From: Oscillospiraceae bacterium UBA3851
GTDB taxonomy: Bacteria > Bacillota > Clostridia > Oscillospirales > Oscillospiraceae
Direction: 5' to 3'
Assembly: GCA_002392625.1 (NCBI GenBank)
Contig: DGHJ01000112.1
Span: 1-7,000 of the forward strand
DNA length: 7,000 nucleotides
Shown: in pieces, positions 6,687 to 7,000 of the stretch
Layout: each line of letters opens with the position of its first letter
How positions within the stretch are numbered: position 1 is the stretch's first letter
Program-made: the position numbers and the translations under genes
Notes under the pieces: model-generated
The model's input: the letters and a program-made list of their open reading frames with translations, nothing else
Databases searched by the model: none
What the model was told of the DNA's origin: nothing

Positions 6687-6754
6687 CATAAAACAGCCAT
6701 AAATATTACTTATATCTGCGATAAAAAAATAAGGAGAAAGAAGGGAAAAACCTG
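6687..6754 (+). promoter_or_regulatory. A/T-rich upstream region of promoter 1 (UP-element-like)
   Basis: The sequence turns sharply A/T-rich just before the first -35 box, with A-tracts such as ATAAAAAAATAA near 6721. A/T-rich UP elements that bind the RNA polymerase alpha C-terminal domain are usual upstream of rRNA promoters. The role is inferred from composition and position. Confidence 0.5.
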
Positions 6755-6783
6755 TTGACAAAAGGGGAAAGGAGTGGTATTCT
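6755..6783 (+). promoter_or_regulatory. Promoter 1 (sigma-A type, rRNA operon)
   Basis: A perfect TTGACA (-35, 6755-6760), a 17-base spacer and TATTCT (-10, 6778-6783). TGG directly before the -10 makes an extended -10 (TGn). The predicted start is near 6790, just before a hairpin of TCGCC (6794-6798), a GAGA loop and GGCGA (6803-6807). Confidence 0.82.
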
Positions 6784-6830
6784 AACGAAGCTGTCGCCGA
6801 GAGGCGAGGGCGGCGCGAAAAAAAGTTTTG

Positions 6831-6849
6831 GGATTATGGAAAGTAATCC
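6831..6849. promoter_or_regulatory. Inverted repeat abutting the -35 of promoter 2
   Basis: GGATTA (6831-6836) and TAATCC (6844-6849) form a perfect 6-base inverted repeat with a 7-base centre. Its right arm ends at the base before the -35 box. It could be a protein-binding site or part of an UP element. In RNA from promoter 1 it could also fold as a weak hairpin. No regulator is identified. Confidence 0.35.
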
Positions 6850-6878
6850 TTGACAAAGGCTTTGCGTGCTGCTAAAAT
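6850..6878 (+). promoter_or_regulatory. Promoter 2 (sigma-A type, rRNA operon)
   Basis: A perfect TTGACA (-35, 6850-6855), a 17-base spacer and TAAAAT (-10, 6873-6878). TGC directly before it again gives an extended -10. The predicted start is near 6885. The early transcript can fold CCGCC (6888-6892) with GGCGG (6900-6904). The -35 boxes of the two promoters are 95 bases apart. An A-tract (about 6819-6825) and TTTT lie upstream. Confidence 0.87.
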
Positions 6879-6884
6879 AGCAAT

Positions 6885-7000
6885 GTTCCGCCGCTGAGAG
6901 GCGGCCGGGAGTGTACCTTGTAAATTAAACAATGAACGAACAAAGCACCAGACGTGCACGAAAGTGCAAAAGCCGAAGCAACGGGGTTCAGTCAATTACC
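6885..7000 (+). ncRNA. rRNA operon leader transcript (16S leader probable)
   Basis: Downstream of both promoters no start codon with a ribosome binding site is apparent. The stretch TGTACCTTGTAAATTA (6912-6927) resembles the boxA-like antitermination sequence (TGTTCTTTGAAAACT type) of clostridial rRNA leaders and spacers. A hairpin follows: TGCAC (6955-6959), a GAAA tetraloop and GTGCA (6964-6968). Tandem strong promoters plus this leader suggest that 16S rRNA begins shortly past the right edge. Similar sequence also precedes 23S rRNA in some operons, so the exact downstream gene is inferred. Confidence 0.7.

Noticed and set aside
6426..6758. Small forward frames after kinase 3
   Set aside because: They overlap the terminator, the palindromes and the promoter region, have no ribosome binding site, and their products look random.

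Overview
The window is GC-rich and reads like a high-GC member of the Clostridia, most likely Oscillospiraceae. This inference rests on the AGGAG-type ribosome binding sites, the membrane-anchored PknB-type kinases, and the rRNA-type leader and dispersed palindromes at the right end. The species cannot be named from this sequence.

Positions 1-6432 hold three co-directional genes for paralogous membrane-anchored Ser/Thr protein kinases. The first is cut by the left edge inside its catalytic loop; gaps between genes are 76 and 21 bases. All three share a near-identical kinase domain, then a Pro/Ala-rich cytoplasmic linker with exactly two copies of a short [DE]-G-T-V-G-[AV]-F motif, then a Lys-rich stop just before the membrane. 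After that point they have nothing obvious in common. Kinase 1 has one membrane helix and two extracellular Ig-like domains. Kinase 2 has about twelve membrane helices arranged as a duplicated six-helix module. Kinase 3 has one helix and an unrecognised extracellular domain of about 230 residues. The layout suggests one signalling engine joined to three different sensors, with the threonine motifs as possible phosphorylation and FHA docking sites. No phosphatase, FHA protein or PASTA domain is visible here.

Positions 6433-7000 carry no convincing gene. In order they hold a strong terminator hairpin, two sequences resembling dispersed extragenic palindromes, an A/T-rich stretch, and two tandem consensus promoters 95 bases apart. 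Each promoter has an extended -10 and is followed by a small hairpin at the predicted RNA 5' end. The window ends in a leader typical of a clostridial rRNA operon, so a 16S rRNA gene probably starts just beyond the right edge.
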